From: Mannheimia sp. USDA-ARS-USMARC-1261 | GTDB taxonomy: Bacteria; Pseudomonadota; Gammaproteobacteria; Enterobacterales; Pasteurellaceae | Length of the DNA: 64,000 nt | Reading direction: 5' to 3' | Assembly: GCF_000521605.1 (NCBI RefSeq) | Contig: NZ_CP006942.1 | Coordinates: 1,612,001-1,676,000 of the forward strand | Part shown: positions 10,065 to 20,128 of the stretch, one piece after another | Layout: every line of letters begins with the position of its first letter | How positions within the stretch are numbered: position 1 is the stretch's first letter | The notes under the pieces: generated by a model | Databases searched by the model: none | Seen by the model: only the letters and a program-made list of their open reading frames with translations | What the model was told of the DNA's origin: nothing | Made by a program: the position numbers and the translations under genes

Positions 10065-12956
10065 TTAGTTCAATAATGATTGCCACATTTTTCTCACAAA
10101 CTCCCTCTCTTCCACAAATTCTGCTGCCTCAACTACACTTTCTTTGCGGAGTAAGTTTAAATGGTGAATTTTGTTGCGAAGTGATGTGTAGCAATGTTTG
10201 AGCTGCTCGCTCTCTTGTAGACTTAAAATGCCGCATTCCACCGCACTGTCGAAAATCCGCACGTTATCAGACCATACCGCCATTTGTGGATTTTCATTAC
10301 TGTGAGCCAGCACCAAATATTGAGCAATAAATTCAATATCAGTAATGCCGCCCTGATCGGTTTTGATATGGAATTTGTCTTGCGAATGGGAACTTAGGTG
10401 CTGATACATTTTCTCCCGCATTTCGCAAATTTCTTGGCGTAATTGACCGCTTGTGCGAGGTAATGCCAAGGTAGATTGACGGATGCGTTCAAACTCTTGC
10501 TTTAAATACTCTGCCCCAAACACACATCTTGCCCGCACAAGGGCTTGACTTTCCCACGTCCAAGCTTCATTTTGTTGGTAGTGTTCATAGGCATTAAAGG
10601 TGCTGACTAAAAGCCCTGCTTCACCGGACGGGCGAAGTCGCATATCCACTTCATATAACACGCCGGCACTGGTGTTAAGGTTAAAAATCGAGTTAATTTT
10701 TTGAGCAAGTTTTAAGTAAAACTGATGGCTTGAAATTTCCTTTTTACCGCCAATCGTTTGGCTATCTTCTGGAGCATTATGCAAAAAAACCAGATCAAGG
10801 TCTGAATTATAGCCTAGTTCAATCCCACCTAATTTTCCATAGCCAATAACCGCAAAGCCTTTTTCATCAGACTCTAAATGTTCAGGTGTACCGAAACGCC
10901 GGCTAACCTGCTTCCACGCCATATTCACTACCGCATTGATAATGGCTTGTGCTAAGTAAGTAAGGTGATCGCTGATCTTCATAACGGGCAGCCCCCCCAA
11001 AATATCAGCAGCCGATATACGTAAAATTTGGGTTTGTTTAAACTGACGTAAACCATCAATCAAGGCTTCTTCATCTTCTTCTGGAATGCGGATTAAATAA
11101 TCCTGTAAGGTAGATTGATACTGCTCAAGCTCTAGCACTTCGGTTAAGCCGTTGTATCTTATCAGTTCATCAAGCAACATTGGGTAGCGAGCAATTTGCT
11201 CGGCAATCATTACCGATTTGCTACAGAGTGTTAATAGCTGTGGCAAGATCTGTTCACGCTCCACCATCAATTCCAGATAGGTTGTACGGGTTGTGATTTT
11301 ATCTACGATGTTGAGCAAACGAGGTAAAAGTAATAAATAATCTTCACGCTCAAAAATGCTGTCTGCGATTTTCGGCATTAAATTGCGAAGCACTTCTCGC
11401 CCTCTTACTCCAATCGGGCGTTTTACCCAATCTTGGAAAGTCGTAGAAAAATGGTGGAAAATCGTCTCATAATCGCTTTCTGCGACTCGGGGATAATTTT
11501 TTAATATGGCAGACAAATCTTCTAATGAGATGTTGTAATTCAGAATATCTTTCCATTCAGCTAATTTTTCATTTAGTGGAGAGGCTTCATCTTCATTTTC
11601 TTCCTCACCAATCAATTCATTAAAAATGTGGCGAACCTCATTTTGGTGGCAACTTAACACCGCTAAAAATCCTGCCCAATCGCTAAATGAGTGTTCTATA
11701 AAAATGCTATCTTCGCTATTTAAGGCTTGCTGCCAATAGCTCCGACAAGCAAAAATAAGACGAGCTTGATCATCAAGATCTGTCGGTAAAGTTTGCGTTT
11801 GTTTATCATCAATCGCTTGTAGTACATTCTCCACTTGACGATAAAAAATATAGGCATTATGCAGTTTTTCTACCTGTGATTGCGTTAATAAATTCAGCTC
11901 ACTCAAGCTAGGGAGTACTTTTAACAGGCTGCGTTCCTGTAAAATTTTATCTCGCCCGCCACGAATCATCTGGAAAGTTTGTACAATAAATTCTACTTCC
12001 CGAATACCACCGGCACCAAGTTTGATGTTATCCGTTAAACTACGACGAACCACCTCACGGCTGATTTTTTGCTTCATTTCACGTAGAGATTGGATTGCAG
12101 AAAAATCCAAATAACGACGATAAACAAAAGGTCGTAACATCTGTTTTAAGTAGCGATGATTGATGTTTTGACTCTCTTCGCCCAAAATTTTGGCTTTAAT
12201 CATCGCATAACGTTCCCAATCACGCCCTTGCTCTTGGTAGTAATCCTCCATTGCGGCAAAACTGAATACTAACGCTCCGCTGTCGCCAAAAGGACGAAGC
12301 CGCATATCAGTACGGTATACAAAGCCATCAGCGGTAATATCATCAAGAGCTTTAATTAAACGCTGACCGAGTCGGGTAAAAAATTTGCTGTTTTCAATCG
12401 GCTTACGTCCCCCCACTGTTTCGCCGGCATCAGGGTAAGTAAAGATGAGATCAATATCAGATGAAAAATTTAGCTCTCCTCCACCAAGTTTCCCCATTCC
12501 TAAAATCAGCATTTCTTGCCTTTCCCCCAAGCTATTCATTGGCGTACCATATTCTTCACAACACTTTTTAAATAGCCAATCTCTTGCGGTTAAAATCAGA
12601 CTTTCAGCTAAGTCTGATAAGCGTTGAAATACAAATTCAACTGTAGCAAGTTTGTTTGATTGCAAAAAGCTCAATCGAGCTAATTCACGATGGCGAAATT
12701 GTCGCAATGCTCTGCTAAGTTGTTCCTCATTTTCAATCGTTGCTAAAAGCTCATTTAAACGAGTGGCATAATTACCACACTCCTCTACTGTTGGAGGAAA
12801 ATGAACCCATTGCTCCAGTAAATCAGGATGTTTCTGCAAGGTTTGTTTGACTAAATTAGACATTGCCATCGCCACAACAAGCGGTTGAATTTGCTCAGAA
12901 TTTTGCAAATCGGCTGGTAAATTAAGTTGGGATTGGGAAATTAGAGTGGTAAGCAT
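10065..12956 (-). CDS. glnE: Bifunctional glutamine synthetase adenylyltransferase/deadenylase
   Basis: 963 aa from the ATG at 12956; a GTG at 12995 would add 13 residues. GlnE attaches and removes AMP on glutamine synthetase according to the PII/nitrogen state. Two nucleotidyltransferase domains are visible: an N-terminal one with [20 protein letters not shown] and a C-terminal one with [20 protein letters not shown], both with the G-x-L-G-G...S-D-x-D metal motif. RLRPFG and RLRPSG recur in each half. Length is normal. Downstream of yciI on the same strand. Two mutually exclusive hairpins cover the start region (12975-13028). Confidence 0.95.
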   Translation of the reverse strand: MLTTLISQSQLNLPADLQNSEQIQPLVVAMAMSNLVKQTLQKHPDLLEQWVHFPPTVEECGNYATRLNELLATIENEEQLSRALRQFRHRELARLSFLQSNKLATVEFVFQRLSDLAESLILTARDWLFKKCCEEYGTPMNSLGERQEMLILGMGKLGGGELNFSSDIDLIFTYPDAGETVGGRKPIENSKFFTRLGQRLIKALDDITADGFVYRTDMRLRPFGDSGALVFSFAAMEDYYQEQGRDWERYAMIKAKILGEESQNINHRYLKQMLRPFVYRRYLDFSAIQSLREMKQKISREVVRRSLTDNIKLGAGGIREVEFIVQTFQMIRGGRDKILQERSLLKVLPSLSELNLLTQSQVEKLHNAYIFYRQVENVLQAIDDKQTQTLPTDLDDQARLIFACRSYWQQALNSEDSIFIEHSFSDWAGFLAVLSCHQNEVRHIFNELIGEEENEDEASPLNEKLAEWKDILNYNISLEDLSAILKNYPRVAESDYETIFHHFSTTFQDWVKRPIGVRGREVLRNLMPKIADSIFEREDYLLLLPRLLNIVDKITTRTTYLELMVEREQILPQLLTLCSKSVMIAEQIARYPMLLDELIRYNGLTEVLELEQYQSTLQDYLIRIPEEDEEALIDGLRQFKQTQILRISAADILGGLPVMKISDHLTYLAQAIINAVVNMAWKQVSRRFGTPEHLESDEKGFAVIGYGKLGGIELGYNSDLDLVFLHNAPEDSQTIGGKKEISSHQFYLKLAQKINSIFNLNTSAGVLYEVDMRLRPSGEAGLLVSTFNAYEHYQQNEAWTWESQALVRARCVFGAEYLKQEFERIRQSTLALPRTSGQLRQEICEMREKMYQHLSSHSQDKFHIKTDQGGITDIEFIAQYLVLAHSNENPQMAVWSDNVRIFDSAVECGILSLQESEQLKHCYTSLRNKIHHLNLLRKESVVEAAEFVEEREFVRKMWQSLLN

Positions 12957-12974
12957 AAATTTAGGCTCAAAATT

Positions 12975-13028
12975 GGGAATGGATTGGTATTGCACACTTT
13001 ATCCATTCCCCTCTTTGCTAAAGAGGGG
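12975..13028 (-). promoter_or_regulatory. Overlapping, mutually exclusive hairpins at the glnE start
   Basis: Two perfect inverted repeats share bases. GGGAATGGAT (12975-12984) can pair with ATCCATTCCC (13001-13010). CCCCTCTTT (13008-13016) can pair with AAAGAGGGG (13020-13028). They overlap at 13008-13010, so only one can form at a time. The GTG candidate start of glnE (12993-12995) lies in the loop of the first. There is no T tract, so it is not a plain terminator. A regulatory role is inference. Confidence 0.4.
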
Positions 13029-13036
13029 AGAAAAAA

Positions 13037-13318
13037 TTAAAACACTTTCTTAAACGGCTTAACAATCACATCGCCATATACACCTGCATCAACATAAGGG
13101 TCTTGGCTTGCCCATTGTTGAGCCTCTTCAAGAGAGTTAAATTCAGCAATAACCGTCGAACCTGTTACGCCTGTGCCATCTTCCGTTGGGTTAGGACCGG
13201 CAATTAATAAACGCTCTTCAGCCTGCAATTTCTCTAAACGAGCTAAATGTGCAGGACGTACTTCTAAACGTTTTTCCAACGTGTTCGGATTATCTTGTGC
13301 AAAAATGACGTAATACAT
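13037..13318 (-). CDS. yciI: YciI family protein
   Basis: 93 aa of the YCII ferredoxin-like fold, related to muconolactone isomerase-type proteins; biochemical role unknown. Seen are [17 protein letters not shown], a conserved [11 protein letters not shown] block with the family's His near residue 24, and the C-terminal [21 protein letters not shown]. Last of yciC-yciB-yciA-yciI, as in E. coli. Confidence 0.92.
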   Translation of the reverse strand: MYYVIFAQDNPNTLEKRLEVRPAHLARLEKLQAEERLLIAGPNPTEDGTGVTGSTVIAEFNSLEEAQQWASQDPYVDAGVYGDVIVKPFKKVF

Positions 13319-13319
13319 A

Positions 13320-13784
13320 CTATTCTCCTTGTTCAGTAGTAGTTGGGGTAATTAATGATAAAGCTTCATCTAATTCCGGATTATTCTCTCTTGGCACAGC
13401 TCGAGGTTTACCTTCTTTATCAGTAGCAACATAAGTAAATAACGCTTCTGTTACCAGAAAACGTTCACGCGTGCCTTCATAAACCTGCTTGATAAACACT
13501 TCAACTTTTACTTGCATTGAAGAACGACCAACGTGCATCAATTTGCCGTAGCAACACACCACATCGCCGACAGAGATTGGTCTGTGGAAAATCATTTTAT
13601 CTACTGTTACCGTAACAACTCTGCCTTTCGCAAGTTCTTTCGCTAAAATTGCACCGCCTAAGTCCATCTGCGACATAATCCAACCACCAAAAATATCACC
13701 ATTAGCATTGGTGTCTGATGGCATTGCAAGCGTTCTTAAAATCAGTTTCCCTTCAGGATCTTTTTCATAAGGTTCATTTTTCAT
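13320..13784 (-). CDS. yciA: Acyl-CoA thioesterase YciA
   Basis: 154 aa hotdog-fold thioesterase that hydrolyses a broad range of acyl-CoAs. The conserved block [20 protein letters not shown] (residues about 22-41) holds the catalytic Asn/Asp region, and [20 protein letters not shown] is also typical. Its 5' end overlaps yciB by 11 bp, indicating coupling. In E. coli it is also linked to membrane genes yciB/yciC. Confidence 0.93.
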   Translation of the reverse strand: MKNEPYEKDPEGKLILRTLAMPSDTNANGDIFGGWIMSQMDLGGAILAKELAKGRVVTVTVDKMIFHRPISVGDVVCCYGKLMHVGRSSMQVKVEVFIKQVYEGTRERFLVTEALFTYVATDKEGKPRAVPRENNPELDEALSLITPTTTEQGE

Positions 13785-14331
13785 CTTGTTTTTCCTGTTT
13801 TTCAGCCTCTTTTAGGTAAGGGTAAAGTACAAAACCCGTTATAACTGTTGCAACCAATGTTAATCCGATAATGCCAAAGGATTTAAAATCAACCCAAACA
13901 TCTTCGGATAAATATTGGCTAATATAAATATTGAGTAACATACAAATAATAAAGAAAATAGCCCAACCGAAGTTGATTTTATTCCACACTTGCTCCGGCA
14001 AATTAATTTCCTTACCGAGTAATTTTTTAATTAACGGTGCTTTAAACACAAATTGGCTTACTAATAGCACGAGAGCGAAAAGTGAATAAACGATGGTAAC
14101 TTTCCATTGTAAATATTTCACTTCATTAAAATAAGCACTGAGCAAACCAAAAAAGACCACTGCTCCGCTCATAATAAGTTGTTGCTTTTCAATTTTACCG
14201 TAAAGCACTTTTAAGACTATCATTTGTGCGATCGTTGCCACAACTAACACAATTGATGCCATTTGAATGCCGTCCATTTTGTAAAAGACAAAAAACAGAA
14301 TCAGCGGAATAAATTCAAGTAATTGTTTCAT
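13774..14331 (-). CDS. yciB: Inner membrane-spanning protein YciB (septation protein A family)
   Basis: 185 aa with about five hydrophobic segments, starting [22 protein letters not shown] as in the YciB/IspZ family. YciB is reported to affect cell envelope synthesis and division. [12 protein letters not shown] near residues 122-133 is the typical family stretch. It overlaps yciA by 11 bp and lies 11 bp after yciC, within the yciCBAI group. Confidence 0.92.
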   Translation of the reverse strand: MKQLLEFIPLILFFVFYKMDGIQMASIVLVVATIAQMIVLKVLYGKIEKQQLIMSGAVVFFGLLSAYFNEVKYLQWKVTIVYSLFALVLLVSQFVFKAPLIKKLLGKEINLPEQVWNKINFGWAIFFIICMLLNIYISQYLSEDVWVDFKSFGIIGLTLVATVITGFVLYPYLKEAEKQEKQDEK

Positions 14332-14342
14332 TTAATCTCCTA

Positions 14343-15089
14343 TTAATTTGCCGGCATTTGGCGATAAACTTGATAAAAGCGGAAACTAAAAATTGCCATA
14401 AATACATTAATTACCGCACTGAAAACAACGGTAATTAGTGCCCCGACAAAATCATTACCAAAAACCACCAATAATCGAGATAGCATTCCCGGTAATAAAT
14501 AAGAGATCACACAAAATAAAATTAATGGCAACATTTTTCCACGCGACAATTGGAAGGTAAATTTAATACTTTCTGATAAGGTTTTCTGTGGTTTTTCTAA
14601 TAAATAAGCATAAATAACGATCGACAATTTAATGAAAAAATAAAAACCAACCACTAGCATAGGCAAAGCAATAATCACAGTTTCAGGCGATGCCATCGCA
14701 AAAGAAGCCCCCAACGAAAGAGGAAGTACCATAATAAATTGCAACATTAAAACAGGTAAAAAGTGTTTTAATGCTCCACCCGCATTTTGGAAAAAGTGCT
14801 GATAGTTGCCATTATTGATAGATTGAATGTTTAAAATCATCAATACTGTCATAAATAAATTGGCAATTCCTAATAAAACAGTTGGCATTAAAATAGCTAA
14901 TAATTTTGAGCTATCAATTTGAATTTGTTGTGGCTGCTGATTTGCAACCATTTCCGGCGAAGTTGGCAATAATAAAATAAATACCAGCTGCACCACCACA
15001 ATAGTCATTATCGCAAACAGTGTGAAAGATTGCTGATTACGCATAAAATTCCAACTTTGTTGTAATAAATCCACAAATTTAATTGGCAT
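14343..15089 (-). CDS. yciC: UPF0259 membrane protein YciC
   Basis: 248 aa with about six predicted membrane helices, starting with a soluble MPIKFVDLLQQSWNFMRNQ stretch followed by TTFA-like hydrophobic segments. Function unknown beyond a genetic link to yciB in envelope homeostasis. First gene of the yciC-yciB-yciA-yciI set. Confidence 0.88.
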   Translation of the reverse strand: MPIKFVDLLQQSWNFMRNQQSFTLFAIMTIVVVQLVFILLLPTSPEMVANQQPQQIQIDSSKLLAILMPTVLLGIANLFMTVLMILNIQSINNGNYQHFFQNAGGALKHFLPVLMLQFIMVLPLSLGASFAMASPETVIIALPMLVVGFYFFIKLSIVIYAYLLEKPQKTLSESIKFTFQLSRGKMLPLILFCVISYLLPGMLSRLLVVFGNDFVGALITVVFSAVINVFMAIFSFRFYQVYRQMPAN

Positions 15090-15219
15090 AAAATATCCTT
15101 CAAATAAGTTGTAAACACTTTGTTGTAAAGTATAGCAAGTGTTAACCCAAACTGCATTAACCTATTGTAGATTTTAGTAAGTTAGCTACAATAAAAGAAA
15201 AGATTGAAAGAGAAAAACT

Positions 15220-15657
15220 ATGTTAAGCCTGTTTGAAGCGGGGCAACGCTATCTAAACACGTTGCCTAATCAGAAAAAATTGGCAAATTTTATGCCTGAT
15301 TATCACATTATTCGCCTTGTTAAATTTTCTTCTAAAGTAATGCCTGCTTTTGCGTGCTTTGCTTTAGTATGGCAATACTTTTTTACCGATCCCACACAGT
15401 CTGTTGTAGCTAATTCTGTTATTACGGCTATTTTTGCGATCTCTATCCCTTTTCAAGGGCTTTATTGGCTGGGTAAGCGGGCAAAATCGCCACTTTCCTT
15501 ATCATTGTTGGAATGGTATGAATCGCTCAGGCAAAAGCTAATTACCGCTCAAATCAAACTTGAAGAAGAACAAGCGGTGCCTTCTTTCCAAGATTTTGCA
15601 AATTTACTGAAATTAGCGGAAGAAACGTGGGGAAATGAATACTTCAATGAGCTTTAA
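15220..15657 (+). CDS. yfbV: UPF0208 membrane protein YfbV
   Basis: 145 aa with two hydrophobic segments (about residues 41-60 and 66-84) in an otherwise charged protein. The N-terminus FEAGQRYLNTLPNQKKLA and the GLYWLGKRAKSPLS block after the second helix match YfbV, which in E. coli influences macrodomain organisation near ter. Divergent from yciC. A USS core lies near 15570 inside the gene. Confidence 0.9.
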   Translation: MLSLFEAGQRYLNTLPNQKKLANFMPDYHIIRLVKFSSKVMPAFACFALVWQYFFTDPTQSVVANSVITAIFAISIPFQGLYWLGKRAKSPLSLSLLEWYESLRQKLITAQIKLEEEQAVPSFQDFANLLKLAEETWGNEYFNEL

Positions 15658-15664
15658 AAGTCTA

Positions 15665-15700
15665 AAAGAAAAAAGCTCCACTCAAATAAGTGAGCGGAGC
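15665..15700 (-). terminator. Terminator downstream of tRNA-Asn
   Basis: GCTCC...GGAGC with inner CACT/AGTG-type pairing forms a hairpin at 15675-15700, followed on the minus strand by TTTTTTCTTTT. It also lies just after the yfbV stop. Confidence 0.7.
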
Positions 15701-15788
15701 AAAACTTTTGTTCTAATTCTGGAGGTTTGAATTACTGTTTTATAAAAGGAGACAAATAAAACAAGAACAAAAGAAAATAAAAAATCTT

Positions 15789-15864
15789 TGGCTCCTCCTG
15801 CGGGACTCGAACCTGCGACATATGGATTAACAGTCCACCGTTCTACCGACTGAACTAAGGAGGA
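15789..15864 (-). tRNA. asnT: tRNA-Asn (anticodon GTT)
   Basis: On the minus strand 76 nt run from TCCTCCTTAGTTCAG to GGAGGAGCCA. The acceptor stem TCCTCCT pairs with AGGAGGA, the D-arm holds AGTCGGTAGAACG, the anticodon loop is CTGTTAA (GTT), the T-loop is GGTTCGAGTCC, and CCA is encoded. Followed by a terminator. Confidence 0.95.
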
Positions 15865-15967
15865 ATTAACGATGTGCATAATAGGCTAAAACGTTTTAGC
15901 CGTCAAATAAAATAATGAACATTCGTTCATTATTTACATTTATTTACGCTCTTAGCATTGAAAATAC

Positions 15968-16717
15968 TTAATTAGAGGTACAAACAGAGCAGTTTTTTTG
16001 CTTAGGCAGTGCCATTTCTCGTATTGAAAAATGTAAACCATCAATCATCAACAATTTTCCCGATAATATTTTGCCAATATTCAGCAACACTTTTATCGCT
16101 TCTAACGCTTGAAAACTACCAATGACACCAACAATTGGAGCAATTACGCCAGCTTCAACACAACTCAATGTGCCATCGCCAAATAAGCTACTCAAACACT
16201 GATAGCAAGGCTCATTATCTTGATAAGTAAATACACTAATTTGCCCCTCAAAACGGATTGCCGAGCCTGATACAAGCGGTCGCTTTTGGTTAAAACATTG
16301 CAAGTTCAGTTGATTACGAACAGTAACATTATCGGTACAATCTAGCACTAAATCTGTTTTAGCAATGAGTTCTGCCCACTGTTCATCGCTACATTTTTGG
16401 TTGATAACTTCAATTTGAATATTTGGATTAATCGCTGACAAACGAGCTTTTGCCGATTCAACTTTAGGCAACCCAATGGTTTCATCGGTATGCAAAATTT
16501 GACGTTGCAAATTAGAAAGTGAAACTGTATCAAAATCAACCAAAGTGAGATGCCCTACCCCGGCTGAAGCAAGATATTGCGAAGCCGCACAGCCTAAACC
16601 GCCCAAGCCAACAATTAAAATACGGCTCGATTTTAATTTTTCCTGCCCGTCAAAATCGACACTTTTGAGAATAATTTGGCGGTTATAACGAAGAGTTTCG
16701 TGATCAGTCAGTTCCAT
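15968..16717 (-). CDS. moeB: Molybdopterin-synthase adenylyltransferase MoeB
   Basis: 249 aa from the ATG at 16717 (a TTG four codons upstream is less likely). It activates MoaD by C-terminal adenylation for molybdopterin synthesis. The nucleotide-binding loop is VGLGGLGCAASQYLASAG near residues 37-54, the catalytic Asp follows in DCTDNVTVRNQLN, and zinc cysteines are seen in CYQC and the C-terminal CSVC. It begins 12 bp after the moeA stop, as in the moeAB operon. Confidence 0.95.
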   Translation of the reverse strand: MELTDHETLRYNRQIILKSVDFDGQEKLKSSRILIVGLGGLGCAASQYLASAGVGHLTLVDFDTVSLSNLQRQILHTDETIGLPKVESAKARLSAINPNIQIEVINQKCSDEQWAELIAKTDLVLDCTDNVTVRNQLNLQCFNQKRPLVSGSAIRFEGQISVFTYQDNEPCYQCLSSLFGDGTLSCVEAGVIAPIVGVIGSFQALEAIKVLLNIGKILSGKLLMIDGLHFSIREMALPKQKNCSVCTSN

Positions 16718-16729
16718 ATTCTCCCTCAA

Positions 16730-17959
16730 CTAACCGAGTAACGAATTAAACGGCTGAATCGTTACCTTTTCCCCAGCCTCTACATTGCCACGCTCTGCTT
16801 CAAGCACGATAAAACAGTTACTTTCATTAAAAGCACTAAAAATATGCGAACCTTGTGTACCAATAGGTCGAACTTCCAGCCCTCCTTGCTGATTAGCGTA
16901 GTAATAGCCACGTTGGAAATCTTGACGACCAACTGCTTTTTTCAATTTTTCGGCACTACAAGCGGTTAAATTTTGCGTAAGATTTGCAATTTTATCTGCT
17001 GATAAACCTGATAATTTCGCTAAAGCAGGCTGTACTAATTGGTAGAAGGTTACTAATGCGGAAACCGGATTTCCCGGTAAACCAAAGAACCACGCCTTTT
17101 CCAATTTACCAAATGCGAAAGGTTTGCCCGGTTTCATTGCAATTTTCCAGAAGCCGATTTCGCCTAATTTCTCCAATACTGTTTTAGTAAAATCTGCCTC
17201 GCCGACCGATACTCCACCGCTAGTAATCACCACATCAGCTTTTTCTTGTGCATCAATGAAAGTTTGTTCAAATAAGGTTTCATCATCTGGCAAAATACCG
17301 TAATCTAAAATCTCACAGTTGAGTTTTTCCAGCATTAAACGTACTGCAAAACGGTTGGTATCGTAAATTTTCCCTTCACTCAAAGGCTCTCCAACCGATG
17401 TTAATTCATCGCCAGTAGATAAAATCGCTACTTTTAATTTTGCAAAAACAGGCACAGAGGCAATGCCGAGTGAAGCTAACAATGGCAAACTTGCAACATT
17501 CAATAGCGAACCTTTTTTCAATACTAATGCACCTTGCTTGACATCATCCCCAATACGACGAATGTTACTACCTAATTTTGGAATATTGTTAAAAGTTACA
17601 GAACCATCTGCATTTAAAGTGGTTTCCTCTTGCATTACAACGGCATCAACACCTTTTGGCATTAAGGCTCCCGTCATAATACGCACACATTCGCCTGCTT
17701 GGAGTTCGCCACTAAACGGATTACCTGCAAAGGCTTTTCCTGCTACCTTTAAGGTTAAATTTTGCTCTAAATCTGCAATGCGTACTGCATAACCGTCCAT
17801 TGCTGAATTATCAAAATTAGGCACATTAATAGGCGAGGAAATATCTTCCGCCAACACTCGGTTTGCACATTCATTTAATGGTAAATATTCAATCATTGTT
17901 GGAGCAGGCAAACGAGAAAGCATATTCTCTAATGCATCTGCAAGAGGTAAAAGAGCCAT
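16730..17959 (-). CDS. moeA: Molybdopterin molybdenumtransferase MoeA
   Basis: 409 aa. It inserts molybdate into adenylated molybdopterin to finish the cofactor. The N-terminal domain has PNFDNSAMDGYAVR. The MogA-like domain has VAILSTGDEL (near 185), GKIYDTNR, and TSGGVSVGEADFTK. MKPGKPFAFGKL and GLPGNPVSALVTFYQLV follow. Length is normal. First gene of moeA-moeB. Confidence 0.96.
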   Translation of the reverse strand: MALLPLADALENMLSRLPAPTMIEYLPLNECANRVLAEDISSPINVPNFDNSAMDGYAVRIADLEQNLTLKVAGKAFAGNPFSGELQAGECVRIMTGALMPKGVDAVVMQEETTLNADGSVTFNNIPKLGSNIRRIGDDVKQGALVLKKGSLLNVASLPLLASLGIASVPVFAKLKVAILSTGDELTSVGEPLSEGKIYDTNRFAVRLMLEKLNCEILDYGILPDDETLFEQTFIDAQEKADVVITSGGVSVGEADFTKTVLEKLGEIGFWKIAMKPGKPFAFGKLEKAWFFGLPGNPVSALVTFYQLVQPALAKLSGLSADKIANLTQNLTACSAEKLKKAVGRQDFQRGYYYANQQGGLEVRPIGTQGSHIFSAFNESNCFIVLEAERGNVEAGEKVTIQPFNSLLG

Positions 17960-17985
17960 AAATTTATTCTATTCCTATTCAAAAA

Positions 17986-18603
17986 TCAGCTAACTTGCAC
18001 GAAGAAATCACGCACACCAATAAGCAAATTATTCACTGCAATTGCCGCTAAAATTAATCCCATCACACGGCTAATAATTGCCGCCCCTGCATTACCAATT
18101 AAATGCTGAATTCTATTTGCAGCTAACAATAATAAATAAGTAATTGCTAAAACAAGCACCATAATGCTAGCGGTAATAAATTGATCGCTAATACTAAAAC
18201 GGTGATTATCGGTTAATAGTACGATTGCCATCATCGCCCCCGGAGAAGCAATAGAAGGAACAGCTAACGGATAAACCGCTAATTCATTTAAATTACTGCT
18301 CATTCTGATTTCTTGATCCGGCTTACTTTCGCCAAAAATCATCGTTAAAGCAAATAATAAAAGCACTAAGCCACCTGCAGCTTGGAAAGCCGGTAGAGGA
18401 ATTTGCATTGACTCCAATAAAATCTGCCCACCGATTAAGAAGAAAATTAAGATTCCCCCTGCAATGAGTACCGCATTTAACGCAATTTTGCGACGTGCTT
18501 CGATCGGCAAACCAATCGTTTTCGCCAAATAAACAGGAACAGATCCAACCGGGTCAATAACCGCCCAAAGAACCACAAATTGCACCGCTAATGAATCAAA
18601 CAT
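17986..18603 (-). CDS. yhgN: MarC family inner membrane protein (YhgN-like)
   Basis: 205 aa, six hydrophobic segments. It starts with FVVLWAVIDPVGSVPVYLA, the MarC/UPF0056 signature, and the second half has the conserved AVPSIASPGAMMAIVLLT. Transport substrate unknown. A single gene between moeA and the ATPase gene. Confidence 0.88.
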   Translation of the reverse strand: MFDSLAVQFVVLWAVIDPVGSVPVYLAKTIGLPIEARRKIALNAVLIAGGILIFFLIGGQILLESMQIPLPAFQAAGGLVLLLFALTMIFGESKPDQEIRMSSNLNELAVYPLAVPSIASPGAMMAIVLLTDNHRFSISDQFITASIMVLVLAITYLLLLAANRIQHLIGNAGAAIISRVMGLILAAIAVNNLLIGVRDFFVQVS

Positions 18604-18672
18604 ATTTTCTCTCCCTGTTATTTTGAATTTGGAAAAATTCTAACATAAAACGACCGCTTGTAGAGCGATGAG

Positions 18673-19884
18673 CTATAAATAACTCAGTGGTAATGCTACT
18701 AAATTTTCACTTAAATAAAGTTTAGTCGGATATTGGTTAATTATCACTCCCTGCCCGAGCGTCCATTCAGGCGAAAGCGGACTTAATAAATCAAAACTTT
18801 TCGCCATTTTTTTATTTGGGCTTGCAGTAACTTTAATTTCCACCGGATAAAGTGTGCGGTTATATTCGATAATTAAATCAATCTCTTTTTGATTAGTATC
18901 CCGATAAAAATAAAGAGGTGGTTCAATGCCTTGATTATTAAAGGATTTAATTACTTGGCTTACGACAAAAGTTTCAAAAAACTGACCGCTTTTCGCCCCA
19001 CTCGAAATAGTTTCAGGGGTAAGCCATTTAGTTAAGTACGCCATTAACCCCGTATCTAAAAAATAGACTTTTGGGGTTTTTATAGCCCGTTTCAAATGGT
19101 TGTTATGATAAGGCTGCAACAAATAAATAATGCCCGAAGTTTGTAAAATTGCTACCCAACGTTTAATCGTTTCATTCGATACACCAACCTCTTGGGCGAT
19201 ATTGCTGTAATTCAGCAGCTCGCCACTACGAGAGGCAATCGACACCATAAAACGGGTAAAATCTGTCGTGCTGGCAATATTGGTTAATTGGCGAACATCT
19301 CGCTCAATATAAGTGGCGACATAAGAACGGTAATAAATTTCCCAGTCGGTTTCTTGGGCATACAACCGTGGCATATCGCCTTTGTGAATAAGCTGCCAAA
19401 TATTTTCCGGCTGTTTTAATTCTTGCTCACGGGCGAGCAAATAATCACTGTTTGGCACAAAAGGCTGATTAAAACTCACCCCTAGAATTTCACGTAAGGA
19501 AAGCCCTTGCAATTTTAAAATCGCTATCCGCCCGGCAAGGGTCTCGCTCACATTTTGCATTAACTCAAATGCCTGTGAACCTGACAGCAAAAATAAACCG
19601 TTTTGCTGTTTTCGGTCAATTTCTAGTTTTAACAAAGAGAAAATTTCAGGCACATACTGCACCTCGTCTAAAATCAACTTCCCCTGATGATTTAAGAAAA
19701 ACAGCCGAGACTCATCTTTTGCTTGTTGCAATAGCATAGGATCATCAAAAGTAATATATTGATAATCTTGCCCGATATGTTGTAGCAGTGTTGATTTGCC
19801 TACCTGCCTTGCCCCTGTTACCAAAATCGCCGGAAATTGTTTAACTAAACGTGTTACTAATGATTGCATTTGGCGAGAGATCAT
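18673..19884 (-). CDS. AAA_14/DUF4143 ATPase of unknown function
   Basis: 403 aa. The N-terminal P-loop ATPase has Walker A VTGARQVGKSTLLQ (about residues 22-35), Walker B KLILDEVQYVPE (near 70), and an LSGSQAFEL sensor-like motif near 100. A winged-helix-like segment (NYSNIAQEVGVSNETIKRWV) lies near residues 220-239, and the C-terminal DUF4143 domain has FYRDTNQKEIDLIIEYN, which resembles a restriction-nuclease-like core (D...E-I-D). Proteins of this type are common, patchy and of unknown role. A good GGAGGGTAA site precedes the ATG. Its upstream region holds three 35-bp palindromes at 52-bp pitch, suggesting autoregulation (inference). Confidence 0.85.
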   Translation of the reverse strand: MISRQMQSLVTRLVKQFPAILVTGARQVGKSTLLQHIGQDYQYITFDDPMLLQQAKDESRLFFLNHQGKLILDEVQYVPEIFSLLKLEIDRKQQNGLFLLSGSQAFELMQNVSETLAGRIAILKLQGLSLREILGVSFNQPFVPNSDYLLAREQELKQPENIWQLIHKGDMPRLYAQETDWEIYYRSYVATYIERDVRQLTNIASTTDFTRFMVSIASRSGELLNYSNIAQEVGVSNETIKRWVAILQTSGIIYLLQPYHNNHLKRAIKTPKVYFLDTGLMAYLTKWLTPETISSGAKSGQFFETFVVSQVIKSFNNQGIEPPLYFYRDTNQKEIDLIIEYNRTLYPVEIKVTASPNKKMAKSFDLLSPLSPEWTLGQGVIINQYPTKLYLSENLVALPLSYL

Positions 19885-19905
19885 TTACCCTCCTGAAATA
19901 AAATT

Positions 19906-20044
19906 AAGTTTGATTTAACATAGCATATTGAATTGAACTTAATTAATAATGAATTTTTAGTTTAATTCAATATAACATAGTTAATTAAACTTAACAACAA
20001 ACCAAAATTAAGTTTAATTCAACATTATATATTGAATTAAACTT
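19906..20044. repeat. Three 35-bp palindromes repeated at exactly 52-bp pitch
   Basis: Half-site AAGTTTAATTCAA and its inverse TTGAATTAAACTT occur as three inverted pairs: 19906-19918/19928-19940, 19958-19970/19980-19992 and 20010-20022/20032-20044, with one or a few mismatches in the first two. Every pair has a 9-bp spacer, so half-sites are 22 bp apart, and successive palindromes start 52 bp apart. A weaker half-site-like AATTTTGATTGTA follows at 20061. The array fills the gap between the ATPase gene and yheS and looks like a repeated operator. Confidence 0.8.
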
Positions 20045-20128
20045 AATTTTCATCTCAAACAATTTTGATTGTATTAAAATTTACTATGCTAAAATATGCA
20101 AAATTTTTAACAAAACAGACCGCTTGTA

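Noticed and set aside
13008-13028. Hairpin before glnE as a plain terminator of yciI
   Set aside because: No T tract follows on either strand.
15682-15879. Minus-strand ORF covering tRNA-Asn
   Set aside because: It is the translation of the tRNA gene and its flanks.
19906-20044. Reading the 52-bp array as a CRISPR
   Set aside because: There are only three units, the repeats are internal palindromes with short AT-rich gaps, the spacers are not unique 30-bp sequences, and no cas genes are near.
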